In this document: one piece after another, positions 29,638 through 38,034 of the stretch
Layout of the letters: each line of letters opens with the position of its first letter
Position numbering within the stretch: the first letter of the stretch is position 1
NCBI RefSeq assembly: GCF_900101115.1
Contig: NZ_FNFU01000023.1
Span: forward strand, 1 to 45,792
Direction: 5' to 3'
From: Cryobacterium psychrotolerans
GTDB lineage: Bacteria > Actinomycetota > Actinomycetes > Actinomycetales > Microbacteriaceae
Length of the DNA: 45,792 nucleotides
Position numbers and translations under genes: made by a program
Notes under the pieces: generated by a model
Database searches by the model: none
The model's input: only the letters and a program-made list of their open reading frames with translations
What the model was told of the DNA's origin: nothing

Positions 29638-30471
29638 ATGTCTCCCACCTTCGTTGTCGTGCCCCAGTGGCAGGGTTCCATTTCCTCGCGCGCGATGCGC
29701 CTCGCCGACGGGGCTGAGGCCATTCGCGGCGACCTGCCCGAGTCGGCCACGCGGACGGTGGACGTACCTGCCGAGGCCGGAGACGCCCAGGACACGGGCA
29801 TCCATCGCTTCTCGACGCTCCTGATGGTGCGCGAACGGATGTACCTCACCCTCCGGTCCGTCACCGACTGGGCACTCACGATCGGCGGCGACTGCGGGGT
29901 GTCCCTCTCCGCCGTGGCGCATGCCGCCCGGCGGCACCCGAACGACCTCGCCGTCGTCTGGCTCGACGCGCACGCGGCCCTGCACACGCCGGAAACGTCG
30001 CCCTCTGGCGCGTTCAACGGCATGGTGGTGCGGGCGATCGCCGGCGAGGGCACCGACGGCCTGGCCCTGGCCGAGGACAGCCGCGTTCCACTGGAGCGCG
30101 TGATCATCGCCGGCGCCCGCGACATCGACCCGGCCGAGGCCGACCTGATCGCGGAACGCGGAATCGTCACCGTTCCGGTGGAGGACCTCGGCTCCCCCGA
30201 CGCGCTGGTGGCCGCCGTGCGCGCGACGGGCGCGGGCCAGGTCTACCTGCACATCGACCTCGACGTGCTCGACCCGTCCGCCATCACCGGGCTGGGCGAC
30301 CTGTACCCGTTCGGGCTGGCCGTGGAGACCCTGACCGGGCTGATCACCGCGCTGCGGGCCGATTTCGGCCTCGCCGGGGCGACGATCGCGGGCTTCGCGC
30401 CGGCCTCGCCGGAAGACGCCGGCGACGATCTGCCGAGCATCCTGCGGATCATCGGCGCCCTCACCCGCTGA
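29638..30471 (+). CDS. Arginase/ureohydrolase-family protein with altered metal ligands
   Basis: The product is 277 aa from ATG 29638, which follows CATACT by six bases (leaderless). The arginase fold is evident: TIGGDCGVSLSAV, VVWLDAHAALHTPETSPSGA, and HIDLDVLDPS. In active ureohydrolases the Mn ligands are the His of GGDH, D/H/D of DAHxD and D/D of DxDxxDP. Here GGDH is GGDC and the last Asp of DAHxD is Ala, while DAH and DLD remain. It may be a mononuclear or inactive member, or have a different substrate. It is followed by an enoyl-CoA hydratase-like gene with its own leader. Confidence 0.85.
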   Translation: MSPTFVVVPQWQGSISSRAMRLADGAEAIRGDLPESATRTVDVPAEAGDAQDTGIHRFSTLLMVRERMYLTLRSVTDWALTIGGDCGVSLSAVAHAARRHPNDLAVVWLDAHAALHTPETSPSGAFNGMVVRAIAGEGTDGLALAEDSRVPLERVIIAGARDIDPAEADLIAERGIVTVPVEDLGSPDALVAAVRATGAGQVYLHIDLDVLDPSAITGLGDLYPFGLAVETLTGLITALRADFGLAGATIAGFAPASPEDAGDDLPSILRIIGALTR

Positions 30472-30533
30472 GCGCACCGGCCCCGTAGCATGGGGACCGG
30501 CGCGCCGGCGCCGAGGGGACACAGGAGGCTTCC

Positions 30534-31340
30534 GTGAGCGACCAGCAATCCGTGGCAGACCAGCCGAGGATCATCACCGAACGGCGCGGGCACGTGTTCC
30601 TGATCGGGTTCAACCGTCCGGAGAAGCGCAACGCCGCCGATTTCGCGCTGCTGCAGCAGCTCGCCCTCGCCTACGGGGAGCTCGAGCGCGACCCGGAGCT
30701 GCGGGTCGGCCTCGTGCACGCGGTCGGCGAACACTTCACGGCGGGGCTCGACCTCGCCGACGTCGGTCCCCGGCTGGGCCCCGACGGAATCGACATCGTT
30801 CCCGAGGGCGGCATCCACCCGTGGCAGGTGGACGGCAGTTCGCTGTCCAAGCCGGTCGTGATGGCCGTGCAGGGCACCTGCCTCACCCTCGGCATCGAGC
30901 TGATGCTGGCCAGCGACATGACCGTGGCCGCCGAATCGACGATGTTCGGCCAGATCGAAGTGGCCCGGGGCATCCTGCCCTTCGGCGGCGCGACGATCCG
31001 CTTCCCCCGGGCGGCAGGCTGGGGCAACGCGATGCGCTGGATCCTCACCGGCGACATGTTCGATGCGGCCGAGGCCCACCGGATCGGCATCGTGCAGGAG
31101 GTCGTGCCCGACGGCACGCAGTTCGACCGCGCCCTCCAGCTCGCCCAGCGCATCGCCGGCCAGGCCCCGCTGGCAGTGCAGGCGACCCTCGCGAGCGCGC
31201 GCAGCGCCGTGCGCGACGGGGATGCCGCGGCCGAGGCCGGGCTCCAGCCGACCCTGGCGCGCCTGGCCGCGACCCAGGACGCCCGAATCGGCATGGCCGC
31301 GTTCCTCAGCCGCACGCCCGCCGACTTCATCGGCCGTTGA
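30534..31340 (+). CDS. Enoyl-CoA hydratase/isomerase (crotonase) family protein
   Basis: The product is 268 aa from GTG 30534, preceded by AGGAGG. The crotonase core is readable: NRPEKRNAADFALL, HFTAGLDLADV (oxyanion-hole loop), MAVQGTCLTLGIELMLASDM (second oxyanion helix) and FGQIEVARGILPFGGATIRF, whose Glu lies where the catalytic acid/base sits. It acts on acyl-CoA thioesters, as hydratase or isomerase in fatty-acid or aromatic-acid breakdown. A TAGCAT -10 box is ~45 bases upstream. It is followed 13 bp later by a flavin disulfide oxidoreductase gene and likely cotranscribed. Confidence 0.88.
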   Translation: MSDQQSVADQPRIITERRGHVFLIGFNRPEKRNAADFALLQQLALAYGELERDPELRVGLVHAVGEHFTAGLDLADVGPRLGPDGIDIVPEGGIHPWQVDGSSLSKPVVMAVQGTCLTLGIELMLASDMTVAAESTMFGQIEVARGILPFGGATIRFPRAAGWGNAMRWILTGDMFDAAEAHRIGIVQEVVPDGTQFDRALQLAQRIAGQAPLAVQATLASARSAVRDGDAAAEAGLQPTLARLAATQDARIGMAAFLSRTPADFIGR

Positions 31341-31353
31341 CCCGGAAGGCACC

Positions 31354-32802
31354 ATGCCGACAGACACCTACGACCTGATCCTGATCGGCGGCGGCTCCAG
31401 CGCCGAGAACGTCGCCGACCGGGTAGCGCGGGCCGGCCTCTCCACCGTCATCATCGAGAGCGAGCTCGTCGGCGGGGAGTGCTCGTACTGGGCCTGCATG
31501 CCGTCCAAGGCCCTCATCCGCAGCGGCACCGCCCTCAGCGCCGCCCGACGCGTCGGCGGGGCCGCCGAGGCCGTGACCGGAACCCCGGATGCCCGCGCGG
31601 CGCTGCGACGCCGGGACACGATCGTGCACGACTGGTCCGACGACTCGCAGGTGAAGTGGCTGGAGAGCACGGGCATCCGTCTCGTGCGTGGGCACGGTCG
31701 CCTGTCCGGGGTGCGCGAGGTCACGGTCACCGCCGACGACGGTACGACCAGGGTGCTGACCGCCCGGCACGCCGTGGCCGTGGGCACCGGATCGGCCGCG
31801 CTGCTGCCGGAGATCCCCGGTCTGGCCGACGTCTCCCCCTGGACCAGCCGTGACGCCACGTCCGCGCCAGAGATCCCGGAGAGCCTCGCCATCCTCGGCG
31901 GCGGTGTCGTCGCCGTGGAGATGGCGACCGCCTATGCCGCGCTCGGGGCGACCGTGACCGTGATCGCCCGCAGCACTCTCCTGCGCGGGCAGGAGCCGTT
32001 CGCCGGCGAGCTGGTCGCCGAGGGCCTGCGTGCAGCCGGCGTGACCGTGCTTCTGGGGGCGACGGCGGCCCGCGCCGAGCGCACCGCGTCGGGCGAGGTC
32101 GAGCTGACGCTTGACGGCGGAGGGACGGTCACGGCGGCGGAGGTCCTCGTCGCCACCGGGCGCGTTCCCCGAACGACGGATCTGGGGCTGGACACCGTCG
32201 GCCTGACGCCCGGCGACTGGCTCGCCGTGGACGACACCATGCTCGTGCAGGGCAGCTCCCCCGCGCTGGCCGGCCGGTGGCTGTACGCGACCGGCGATGT
32301 CAACCACCGCGCGCTGCTCACCCACCAGGGCAAGTACCAGGCGCGGGCAGCCGGGGACGTCATCGTCGCGCGAGCCGCGGGCGCGCCCGTCGACGACGCA
32401 CCCTGGGGTGCCCACGTCGCGACGGCGGACCACGCCGCTGTTCCGCAGGTCACCTTCACCGACCCGGAGGTCGCATCCGTCGGGCTGACCCAGGCGGCCG
32501 CGGAGGACGCGGGCCATCGCATCCGGGTGCTCGACTACGACCTCAGCTGGCTGGGCGGGGCCACCGTGCTCGCCGACGACTACACCGGTCGAGCCAGGGC
32601 GATCGTCGACCTCGACCGGAAGGTTCTGCTCGGCGTGACGTTCGTCGGGCAGGACGTCGCCGAACTTCTGCACGCGGCCACGATCGCCATCGTGGGCGAG
32701 GTTCCGATCCATCGCCTGTGGCACGCGGTGCCGAGCTACCCCACCCTGAGCGAAGTGTGGCTTCGGCTGCTGGAGGAATACGGCCGGCCGGGCGAGTCCT
32801 GA
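31354..32802 (+). CDS. Pyridine nucleotide-disulfide oxidoreductase (dihydrolipoyl dehydrogenase/mercuric reductase-like)
   Basis: The 482-aa product has an FAD Rossmann motif (LILIGGGSSAENVADRV), a redox-active CxxxxC (GGECSYWACMPSKAL), an NAD(P) motif (LAILGGGVVAVEMATAYAAL) and a second FAD motif (RWLYATGDVNHRALLTHQGK). It ends with a dimerisation domain (VTFTDPEVASVGLTQAA) carrying the end motif HAVPSYPTLSEVW, with catalytic His and Glu. It oxidises dithiols or reduces disulfides with NAD(P). No MerP-type domain or acyltransferase gene is adjacent, so the substrate is open. It starts 13 bp after the crotonase stop. Confidence 0.92.
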   Translation: MPTDTYDLILIGGGSSAENVADRVARAGLSTVIIESELVGGECSYWACMPSKALIRSGTALSAARRVGGAAEAVTGTPDARAALRRRDTIVHDWSDDSQVKWLESTGIRLVRGHGRLSGVREVTVTADDGTTRVLTARHAVAVGTGSAALLPEIPGLADVSPWTSRDATSAPEIPESLAILGGGVVAVEMATAYAALGATVTVIARSTLLRGQEPFAGELVAEGLRAAGVTVLLGATAARAERTASGEVELTLDGGGTVTAAEVLVATGRVPRTTDLGLDTVGLTPGDWLAVDDTMLVQGSSPALAGRWLYATGDVNHRALLTHQGKYQARAAGDVIVARAAGAPVDDAPWGAHVATADHAAVPQVTFTDPEVASVGLTQAAAEDAGHRIRVLDYDLSWLGGATVLADDYTGRARAIVDLDRKVLLGVTFVGQDVAELLHAATIAIVGEVPIHRLWHAVPSYPTLSEVWLRLLEEYGRPGES

Positions 32803-32829
32803 GGCCGGGCGACGACCTACGCTAGAGGG

Positions 32830-33189
32830 ATGCGTCGCATCCTGTTCGACTCCCCGATCAGCCGGGCCGGCTATCTCTACGCGACCTGCGTCGGGGCACT
32901 CTGGGGTTCCCTGTGGAGCACCGGACGGGTGGAGCGGCGAAACGGGCTCATCGTCTTCCGCGGGATGCCCGCCTGGACGTTCGGTCGCGGCGGATCCTGC
33001 GTCGGCGGCTGCTATCTCACCAACCGAAACGTCTCCGCCGATGTGCTCGAGCACGAGGCCGTGCACAAGCGGCAGTGGCAGCGGTACGGCATGGTCTTCC
33101 CCCTGCTGTACCTGGTGGCGGGACGCAATCCGCTGCGGAACAGATTCGAGATCCAGGCCGGACTGCAGAAGGGCGGATATGTCAATTAG
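32830..33189 (+). CDS. Small HEXXH-containing protein of unknown function
   Basis: The 119-aa product has an N-terminal hydrophobic segment (GYLYATCVGALWGSLW). A short Gly/Cys loop (GRGGSCVGGCYL) follows, then a zincin-type EHEAVHKRQWQRYG (HEXXH) and a downstream Glu in RNRFEIQAGLQKG that could be the third zinc ligand. This pattern is common in small actinobacterial proteins lacking assigned function. Peptidase activity is a possibility but unproven. ATG 32830 follows TACGCT by six bases (leaderless). It is 19 bp ahead of an SDR gene on the same strand. Confidence 0.75.
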   Translation: MRRILFDSPISRAGYLYATCVGALWGSLWSTGRVERRNGLIVFRGMPAWTFGRGGSCVGGCYLTNRNVSADVLEHEAVHKRQWQRYGMVFPLLYLVAGRNPLRNRFEIQAGLQKGGYVN

Positions 33190-33208
33190 TCACAATGAGG
33201 GGCGCACT

Positions 33209-34084
33209 ATGACCGCACGAACCATCATCATCACCGGCGCGAGCGACGGCATCGGAGCCGCTGCGGCCAGGAAGCTGAGCCGGGACGGAGACCGCGTCGT
33301 CATCGTGGGTCGGTCGGCCGAGAAAACGTCCGCCATCGCCGCGGAACTCGGCGCGGATTTCTTCGTCGCCGACTTCGCCGACCTGTCCCAGGTGCGCGCC
33401 CTCGCGACGGACCTGCTGGCCCGCTACCCGCGGATCGACGTTCTCGCCAACAACGCGGGCGGGATCATGGGCGCGCGGGAGACCACGATGGACGGGCACG
33501 AGAAGACCTTCCAGGTCAACCACCTCGCCCCCTTCCTGCTGACCATGCTGCTGGTCGACCGGCTCGCGGACAGCAAGGCCAGCGTGATCCAAACCTCCAG
33601 CGCGGCCAACAGCCTCTTCGGCAGGATCGACCTCGACGACCTTGACGCCGAGCAGACGTACTCCGCGAACAAGGCCTACGGCGACGCCAAGCTGGCCAAC
33701 ATCCTCTTCACCCAGGAACTCCACCGTCGCTTCAACGACGAGGGGATCTCCGCTGCCGCCTTCCACCCCGGCGTCGTCGCGACGAGCTTCTCGGCCACGT
33801 CGACGAGCCCCATGCGGTTCATCTACCAGACCGCGCTCAAGCGCTTCCTGCTGACCCCGGAGCAGGGCGCCGACACGCTCGTCTGGCTGGCGACGGCGAC
33901 ACCCGGAAGCGACTGGCGCTCGGGCGCGTACTACGAGAAACGAAAGATCGCGGGCGCCAACACGCAGGCCTACGACCCGGAACTGGCGGCCGGCCTCTGG
34001 GAGCGAAGCTCCGCCATGGTCGCCGAGCCCTTGCCCGTCGCCGAGCCCGTTCCCGTCGCCGAGCCCGTTCCCGTCGCCGAGTAG
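33209..34084 (+). CDS. Short-chain dehydrogenase/reductase with a C-terminal repeat tail
   Basis: The product is 291 aa from ATG 33209 after GAGGGG. It is a classical SDR: IIITGASDGIGAAAARKL (TGxxxGIG), VLANNAGGIMGA (NNAG), QTSSAAN and the Y-x-x-x-K-like AYGDAKLANI, plus HPGVVATSF. It most resembles retinol-dehydrogenase-like/WW-domain-type SDRs. It reduces or oxidises a carbonyl/alcohol with NAD(P). The last residues are a hexapeptide repeat (AEPVPV) encoded by 18-bp tandem repeats at 34022-34075, which probably expanded by slippage. A long hairpin follows, between it and convergent katA. Confidence 0.9.
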   Translation: MTARTIIITGASDGIGAAAARKLSRDGDRVVIVGRSAEKTSAIAAELGADFFVADFADLSQVRALATDLLARYPRIDVLANNAGGIMGARETTMDGHEKTFQVNHLAPFLLTMLLVDRLADSKASVIQTSSAANSLFGRIDLDDLDAEQTYSANKAYGDAKLANILFTQELHRRFNDEGISAAAFHPGVVATSFSATSTSPMRFIYQTALKRFLLTPEQGADTLVWLATATPGSDWRSGAYYEKRKIAGANTQAYDPELAAGLWERSSAMVAEPLPVAEPVPVAEPVPVAE

Positions 34085-34100
34085 CACCCTCGCCTCCCTC

Positions 34101-34161
34101 GCCGAACTGTGAGTTCGGCACCTTCACCGGGCCCGGGAAGGTGCCAAACTCACAGTTCGGC
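34101..34161. repeat. Long intergenic hairpin (25-bp arms, one mismatch)
   Basis: Arms 34101-34125 and 34137-34161 (core GCCGAACTGTGAGTT) differ at one position. The loop (34126-34136) is itself G/C-palindromic. It sits between convergent genes, where it could terminate both. The stem is unrelated to the 28.8-kb pair but has the same size and layout. Confidence 0.8.
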
Positions 34162-34192
34162 GGATGGGGATGGGGCGGAGGGGAGGGGTGGG

Positions 34193-35662
34193 TTAGACGA
34201 GCAGGTCGGCCTCGGCCCAGGCGGCGAGGTTCGCGCGGAGGGATGCTCCGAGCGTCGCGTCGACGGCGGTCCAGTACGCGATCGCACGCTCGGTGACCTC
34301 GGGGCGCTGCACGCCGCTGATGGCACCCGTGATGGTGTCGAGGAAGCGAGCCCTGGCCGCGTCGTCGAAGACCTCGCGGTACAGCGTGCCGGCCTGGCCG
34401 AAGTCGCTGTCCTCCGAGTGCAGTGTCGCCGCGGCGCGAAGCAGGGCGCCGTCGGACTCCCAGCTGCCCTCACCGGCCGCCGCGGCATCCGCCACCGGGC
34501 CCCCGAGGGAATTCGGTGCGTAGACCGGGGCATCCGCCGGCTTGAACCCGTGGCGGGCCGCGCCGTCCTGCGAGTAGTTGTGCACGGCGGCCTTCGGCGC
34601 GTTCACCGGGATCTCGGTGTAGTTCGTGCCGACGCGGTAGCGCTGCGCATCCGGGTAGGAGAACACGCGGGCCATCAGCATCTTGTCCGGGCTGATGTCG
34701 ATGCCGGGAACCGTGTTGGCCGGCGAGAACGCGGCCTGCTCGATCTCGGCGAAGAAGTTCTCCGGGTTGCGGTTGAGGGTGTGCGTGCCGACCTTGATCA
34801 GCGGGTAGTCCGCGTGCGGCCAGACCTTGGTCAGGTCGAACGGGTTGAAGCGGTAGGTCTTCGCGTCCTCGTAGGGCATGACCTGCACCGATACGTCCCA
34901 CGACGGGAAGTTGCCGGCCTTGATCGCCTCGTAGAGGTCGCGGCGGTAGTAGTCGGCGTCGGCGCCGGCGATGAGCTCGGCCTCCGAGCCCTCCATCTCG
35001 ACGTGGCCCTGGTTGGAGGCGAAATGGTACTTGACCCAGAAACGCTCACCGGCGGCGTTGATCCACTGGTAGGTGTGCGAGCCGAAGCCGGGCATCTCGC
35101 GCCAGGAGCGCGGCAGGCCGCGGTCGCCCATCAGGTAGGTGACCTGGTGCGCGGACTCCGGGGAGAGGGTCCAGAAGTCCCACTGCATGGTCGCGTCGCG
35201 CAGGCCCGAGCCCGGCAGCCGCTTCTGCGAGTGGATGAAGTCGGGGAACTTGATGCCGTCGCGGATGAAGAACACCGGGGTGTTGTTGCCGACGATGTCG
35301 TAGTTGCCCTCGGAGGTGTAGAACTTCACCGAGAAGCCGCGCACGTCGCGCCAGGTGTCGGGACTGCCCTGCTCGCCGGCGACGCTGGAGAAGCGCTGAA
35401 GCGTCTCGGTCGTCGCGCCGGGCTGGAAGAGCGCCGCGCGGGTGTACTGCGACACGTCGTTGGTGACCACGAACTGGCCGTGTGCTCCGCCGCCCTTGGC
35501 GTGCACGATGCGCTCCGGGATGCGCTCCCGGTTGAACTGGGCCAGCTTCTCGACCAGGTACCGGTCGTGCAGGGCTGTGACGCCGTCGGCGCCGACGGTG
35601 AGCGAGTGCGCGTCGCTGGCGACGGGGGTACCCGTCTGGGTGGTGGTGGGTTCGATAGGCAT
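34193..35662 (-). CDS. katA: Monofunctional haem catalase (clade 3, KatA type)
   Basis: The 489-aa product has the usual short-clade length. The active-site His lies in [13 protein letters not shown], the Asn in [11 protein letters not shown] and the haem-ligand Tyr in [21 protein letters not shown] and the full beta-barrel region are present. It dismutates hydrogen peroxide to water and oxygen in the cytoplasm. AAGGAG lies ahead of ATG 35662. The furA-type regulator gene lies 60 bp upstream on the same strand, so the two form a peroxide-controlled unit. No sign of truncation. Confidence 0.95.
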   Translation of the reverse strand: MPIEPTTTQTGTPVASDAHSLTVGADGVTALHDRYLVEKLAQFNRERIPERIVHAKGGGAHGQFVVTNDVSQYTRAALFQPGATTETLQRFSSVAGEQGSPDTWRDVRGFSVKFYTSEGNYDIVGNNTPVFFIRDGIKFPDFIHSQKRLPGSGLRDATMQWDFWTLSPESAHQVTYLMGDRGLPRSWREMPGFGSHTYQWINAAGERFWVKYHFASNQGHVEMEGSEAELIAGADADYYRRDLYEAIKAGNFPSWDVSVQVMPYEDAKTYRFNPFDLTKVWPHADYPLIKVGTHTLNRNPENFFAEIEQAAFSPANTVPGIDISPDKMLMARVFSYPDAQRYRVGTNYTEIPVNAPKAAVHNYSQDGAARHGFKPADAPVYAPNSLGGPVADAAAAGEGSWESDGALLRAAATLHSEDSDFGQAGTLYREVFDDAARARFLDTITGAISGVQRPEVTERAIAYWTAVDATLGASLRANLAAWAEADLLV

Positions 35663-35722
35663 GATGCTCCTTGCTGTTCGGTACTTCGCTGCTGTTCGAT
35701 TGGGCTGGGTCGACGGACGAAA

Positions 35723-36172
35723 TCAGGGGGTCGCGGGCTCGGTTCGGCAGGACGGGCAGAGGCCCCAGAAGGTGACCTCGGCGGATGCCACGGCGAAACC
35801 GCGCGCGTCGGCGGGGGTCAGGCAGGGCGCCTCCCCCACGACACAGTCCACGTCGTGTACGGCGTCGCAGCCGGTGCAGACGAGGTGGTGGTGGTTGTCG
35901 CCGACCCGGCGCTCGAACAGCGCGGCGGAACCGGCCGGCTCGATGCGGCGAACGAGCCCGGCGGAGGTGAATGCGGCCAGCACGCCGTAGACGGCCTGCA
36001 GCGAGGTGCCGGGCAGCCCGGCGTGCACGGCTGCGAACACCCGCTCCGCGCTGGCGTGCGGCGAGTCGGCGAGCGCGTACAGCACGGCCAGGCGCTGCGC
36101 GGTGACCTTGAGGCCGGCCGAGCGGATGCCGTCGGCGAGCGTGTGCGTCGCCGTCGCATCCGTTGCCGTCAT
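35723..36172 (-). CDS. furA: Fur-family regulator (FurA/CatR, peroxide-responsive type)
   Basis: The 149-aa product has a Fur winged helix (GLKVTAQRLAVLYALADSPH, TSLQAVYGVLAAFTSAGLVR) and a metal domain with ERRVGDNHHHLVCTGCDAVH (structural Cys pair) and LCPSC. Directly upstream of katA, it fits FurA/CatR, which represses itself and catalase until peroxide oxidises its metal site. ATG 36172 follows TACGCT by six bases, so the transcript is leaderless, as known for mycobacterial furA. A palindrome covers the -35 box (36192-36208). Confidence 0.92.
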   Translation of the reverse strand: MTATDATATHTLADGIRSAGLKVTAQRLAVLYALADSPHASAERVFAAVHAGLPGTSLQAVYGVLAAFTSAGLVRRIEPAGSAALFERRVGDNHHHLVCTGCDAVHDVDCVVGEAPCLTPADARGFAVASAEVTFWGLCPSCRTEPATP

Positions 36173-36208
36173 GCGCCCAGCGTAGCAGTTGTCTTGACTA
36201 ATTCAAGA
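36173..36208 (-). promoter_or_regulatory. furA-katA promoter with overlapping palindromic operator
   Basis: On the minus strand TTGAAT (36206-36201), 16 bases, TACGCT (36184-36179) and six bases lead to ATG 36172. The palindrome TCTTGA-N5-TCAAGA (36192-36208) covers the -35 box, so bound FurA would exclude RNA polymerase. Confidence 0.65.
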
Positions 36209-36245
36209 TAAGGAAGGGCGGGTTGACTCGCGGGGAGAAGCACCC

Positions 36246-37010
36246 TCAGCCGATGATCGCCCGGGTCGCCACATAGGCGGCGACGAGGAGTACGAGCACG
36301 GCGAAGCCACGCTTGAGCACGACGTCGGAAAGCCCGCGGGCGAGGCGCCCGGCGGCTAAGGATGCTGCCATGGCGGCGGCGGCGAAGACGCCCACGACAG
36401 CCCAGTCCAGCTCCACGGTTCCGACGTGCGCAGCGAAACCGGCGGCGGAGTTGATGACGATGATGACCAGGGACGTGCCCACGGTGAGCGCCATCGGCAG
36501 GCCGAGCACCAGGGTGAGGGCCGGCACGATCAGGAAGCCGCCGCCGACACCGAGCAGCCCGGTGAGGAAGCCCACCACGGCGCCCGTGGCAAGGGCACGG
36601 GGCAGGCAGTGGCGCCAGTCGGTTCCGCCGTCGGGAAGGGCGCAGGGTCCGCCGACCGATTTCGTGGGGAAGAACATCCGCACGCCGGCGACGACCATGA
36701 TCACCGCGAACACCCCGAGCAGCACGCGCGGTTCGATCATGCCGCTGATCAGCGACCCCAGGAACGCGGTGGCGATGCCCGGTGCGCCGATGACCGCCGC
36801 GAGGCGCCAGTTCACGCCGCCCTGCAGCCGCGGAATCACCGCAACGGCCGACGCCGCGCCGACCACGACCAGCGAGGTCGGGATGGCCTCGGACAGGGGC
36901 ATCCCCACCCCATAGACCAGGGCGGGCACCGCGAGGATGGATCCGCCGGCACCGGTCAGGCCGAGCAACGCCCCGACCACGAGACCGAGGACCAGCGCCG
37001 GGACGATCAT
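36246..37010 (-). CDS. TauE/SafE-family sulfite/organosulfur exporter-like membrane protein
   Basis: The ~254-aa product has about eight transmembrane helices and the two inverted family repeats LLGLTGAGGSILAVPALVY and LTGLLGVGGGFLIVPALTLV. The ATG (37010) overlaps the stop of the preceding rhodanese gene (ATGA), so they are coupled. TauE/SafE proteins carry sulfite, thiosulfate or related sulfur anions. As the last gene of a rhodanese operon with a CsoR/CstR-type operator, it probably removes or imports sulfur species during persulfide stress. Confidence 0.9.
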   Translation of the reverse strand: MIVPALVLGLVVGALLGLTGAGGSILAVPALVYGVGMPLSEAIPTSLVVVGAASAVAVIPRLQGGVNWRLAAVIGAPGIATAFLGSLISGMIEPRVLLGVFAVIMVVAGVRMFFPTKSVGGPCALPDGGTDWRHCLPRALATGAVVGFLTGLLGVGGGFLIVPALTLVLGLPMALTVGTSLVIIVINSAAGFAAHVGTVELDWAVVGVFAAAAMAASLAAGRLARGLSDVVLKRGFAVLVLLVAAYVATRAIIG

Positions 37011-37603
37011 CGGTCGGTGAGCTGGTCGAGGGCCTCGCGTGCAGTCGGCTCGGTGACGGAGCGGTTCCACGGCATCCAGGACAAGGCGCGGCCCATCGCA
37101 CAACTGTTGGTGGCAGCCGAGTAGGTAAGTCCGGCGCCGATGGTTCCGGCGATCACGCGCAGGTTCGGGGAGATGAATCGCCCGGCGAGCATGCCGGCGA
37201 GCACGAGCGACCCCGCGGCCATGCGCACCTGGCGCTCCAGCGCCCACGAGCTTCGGCCGCGCACGATGTCACCACCGACCGCCGCGTAGGCGGGGACGCC
37301 GCCGCTGAGGACCATCGCCCCGTCCAGCCCGACCGTGCCGAGGCGCTGCCTGGCCTGCTCGGCCCGAACCCCCGACTGGCAGATCAGCACCACGTGCGTG
37401 TCCATCCTGGCGGCGAACTCGGGCGTGTGTTCCTTGAGCAGGGGCAGCGGAACGTGGTAAGAGCCTCGGATGTGCGAAGTCTCGAACTCGCCGGCAGCGC
37501 GCACATCGATCAGCAACAGGTCGTCCTGACGTTCGACCCAGCCTCGCAGCGTGGCGGCATCGACGGATGCGGTGTCCGCGGTCGTGCCTGTCGGTGTCGT
37601 CAC
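37007..37603 (-). CDS. Rhodanese fused to a DUF2892 membrane domain
   Basis: The product is ~198 aa from GTG 37603 (GGAAAG ahead); TTG 37627 is an upstream alternative. Residues ~12-105 form a rhodanese domain (LLIDVRAAGEFETSHIRGSY) with the active-site loop LICQSGVRAEQARQRL. The C-terminal ~90 residues are DUF2892: RQVRMAAGSLVLAGMLAGRF, TNSCAMGRALSWMPWNR. The rhodanese transfers sulfane sulfur, and DUF2892 anchors it in the membrane, often beside TauE/SafE. Its stop overlaps the exporter ATG. Confidence 0.9.
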   Translation of the reverse strand: MTTPTGTTADTASVDAATLRGWVERQDDLLLIDVRAAGEFETSHIRGSYHVPLPLLKEHTPEFAARMDTHVVLICQSGVRAEQARQRLGTVGLDGAMVLSGGVPAYAAVGGDIVRGRSSWALERQVRMAAGSLVLAGMLAGRFISPNLRVIAGTIGAGLTYSAATNSCAMGRALSWMPWNRSVTEPTAREALDQLTDR

Positions 37604-37623
37604 GATGTCTTTCCGTGGGGAGA

Positions 37624-37938
37624 TCAATGGGGGGCCGGGGGCGCCGTCGTGGCCAGTCCCGAAGCCTTCCAGTCAAGCATGCCCCCGGACATCGTGTACG
37701 CGGTAAAACCTGCGGCGGCCAGTTGCTCGGCGGCTGCGGCGCTGCGCCGACCGCTGCGGCACACCGCAATGACGGGGCGGGTTTTGTCGAGCAGACCGGT
37801 ACTGCCGGGCACCTGGGCGAGCGGGATGTGCCGGGCGCCGACGATCATGCCGTCGGCCACTTCCTCGGTTTCCCGCACGTCGATGACCTGGGCGTCGTTC
37901 AGGCGGTCCAGCACCTGCTGGGGGGTGAGCTCATTCAT
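37624..37938 (-). CDS. Single-domain rhodanese sulfurtransferase
   Basis: The 104-aa product has VIDVRETEEVADGMIVGARH and the catalytic loop VIAVCRSGRRSAAAAEQL, with the Cys nucleophile. It ends YTMSGGMLDWKASGL, the usual close of single-domain rhodaneses. AAAGGA precedes ATG 37938. It is the first gene of a three-gene sulfur operon (rhodanese, rhodanese-DUF2892, TauE/SafE), with a CsoR/CstR-type operator about 100 bp upstream. It likely handles persulfides or thiosulfate in the cytosol. The frame is partly hidden by a long antisense frame from the amidase region, but motifs and codon use are clear. Confidence 0.9.
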   Translation of the reverse strand: MNELTPQQVLDRLNDAQVIDVRETEEVADGMIVGARHIPLAQVPGSTGLLDKTRPVIAVCRSGRRSAAAAEQLAAAGFTAYTMSGGMLDWKASGLATTAPPAPH

Positions 37939-38034
37939 GGGTGGTCCTTTCGGATCGGGGTGGGGGTGGACGCTGCAACAGGCAGACGGAGGTCCATCGT
38001 TCGTCGTCCTCCCAAGTCGCGCCCTGCACCTTCC

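Noticed and set aside
34109..36211. A 700-codon plus-strand frame opposite katA and furA
   Set aside because: It is the antisense shadow of two well-conserved minus-strand genes; Val/Arg/Gly-rich translation with no domains.
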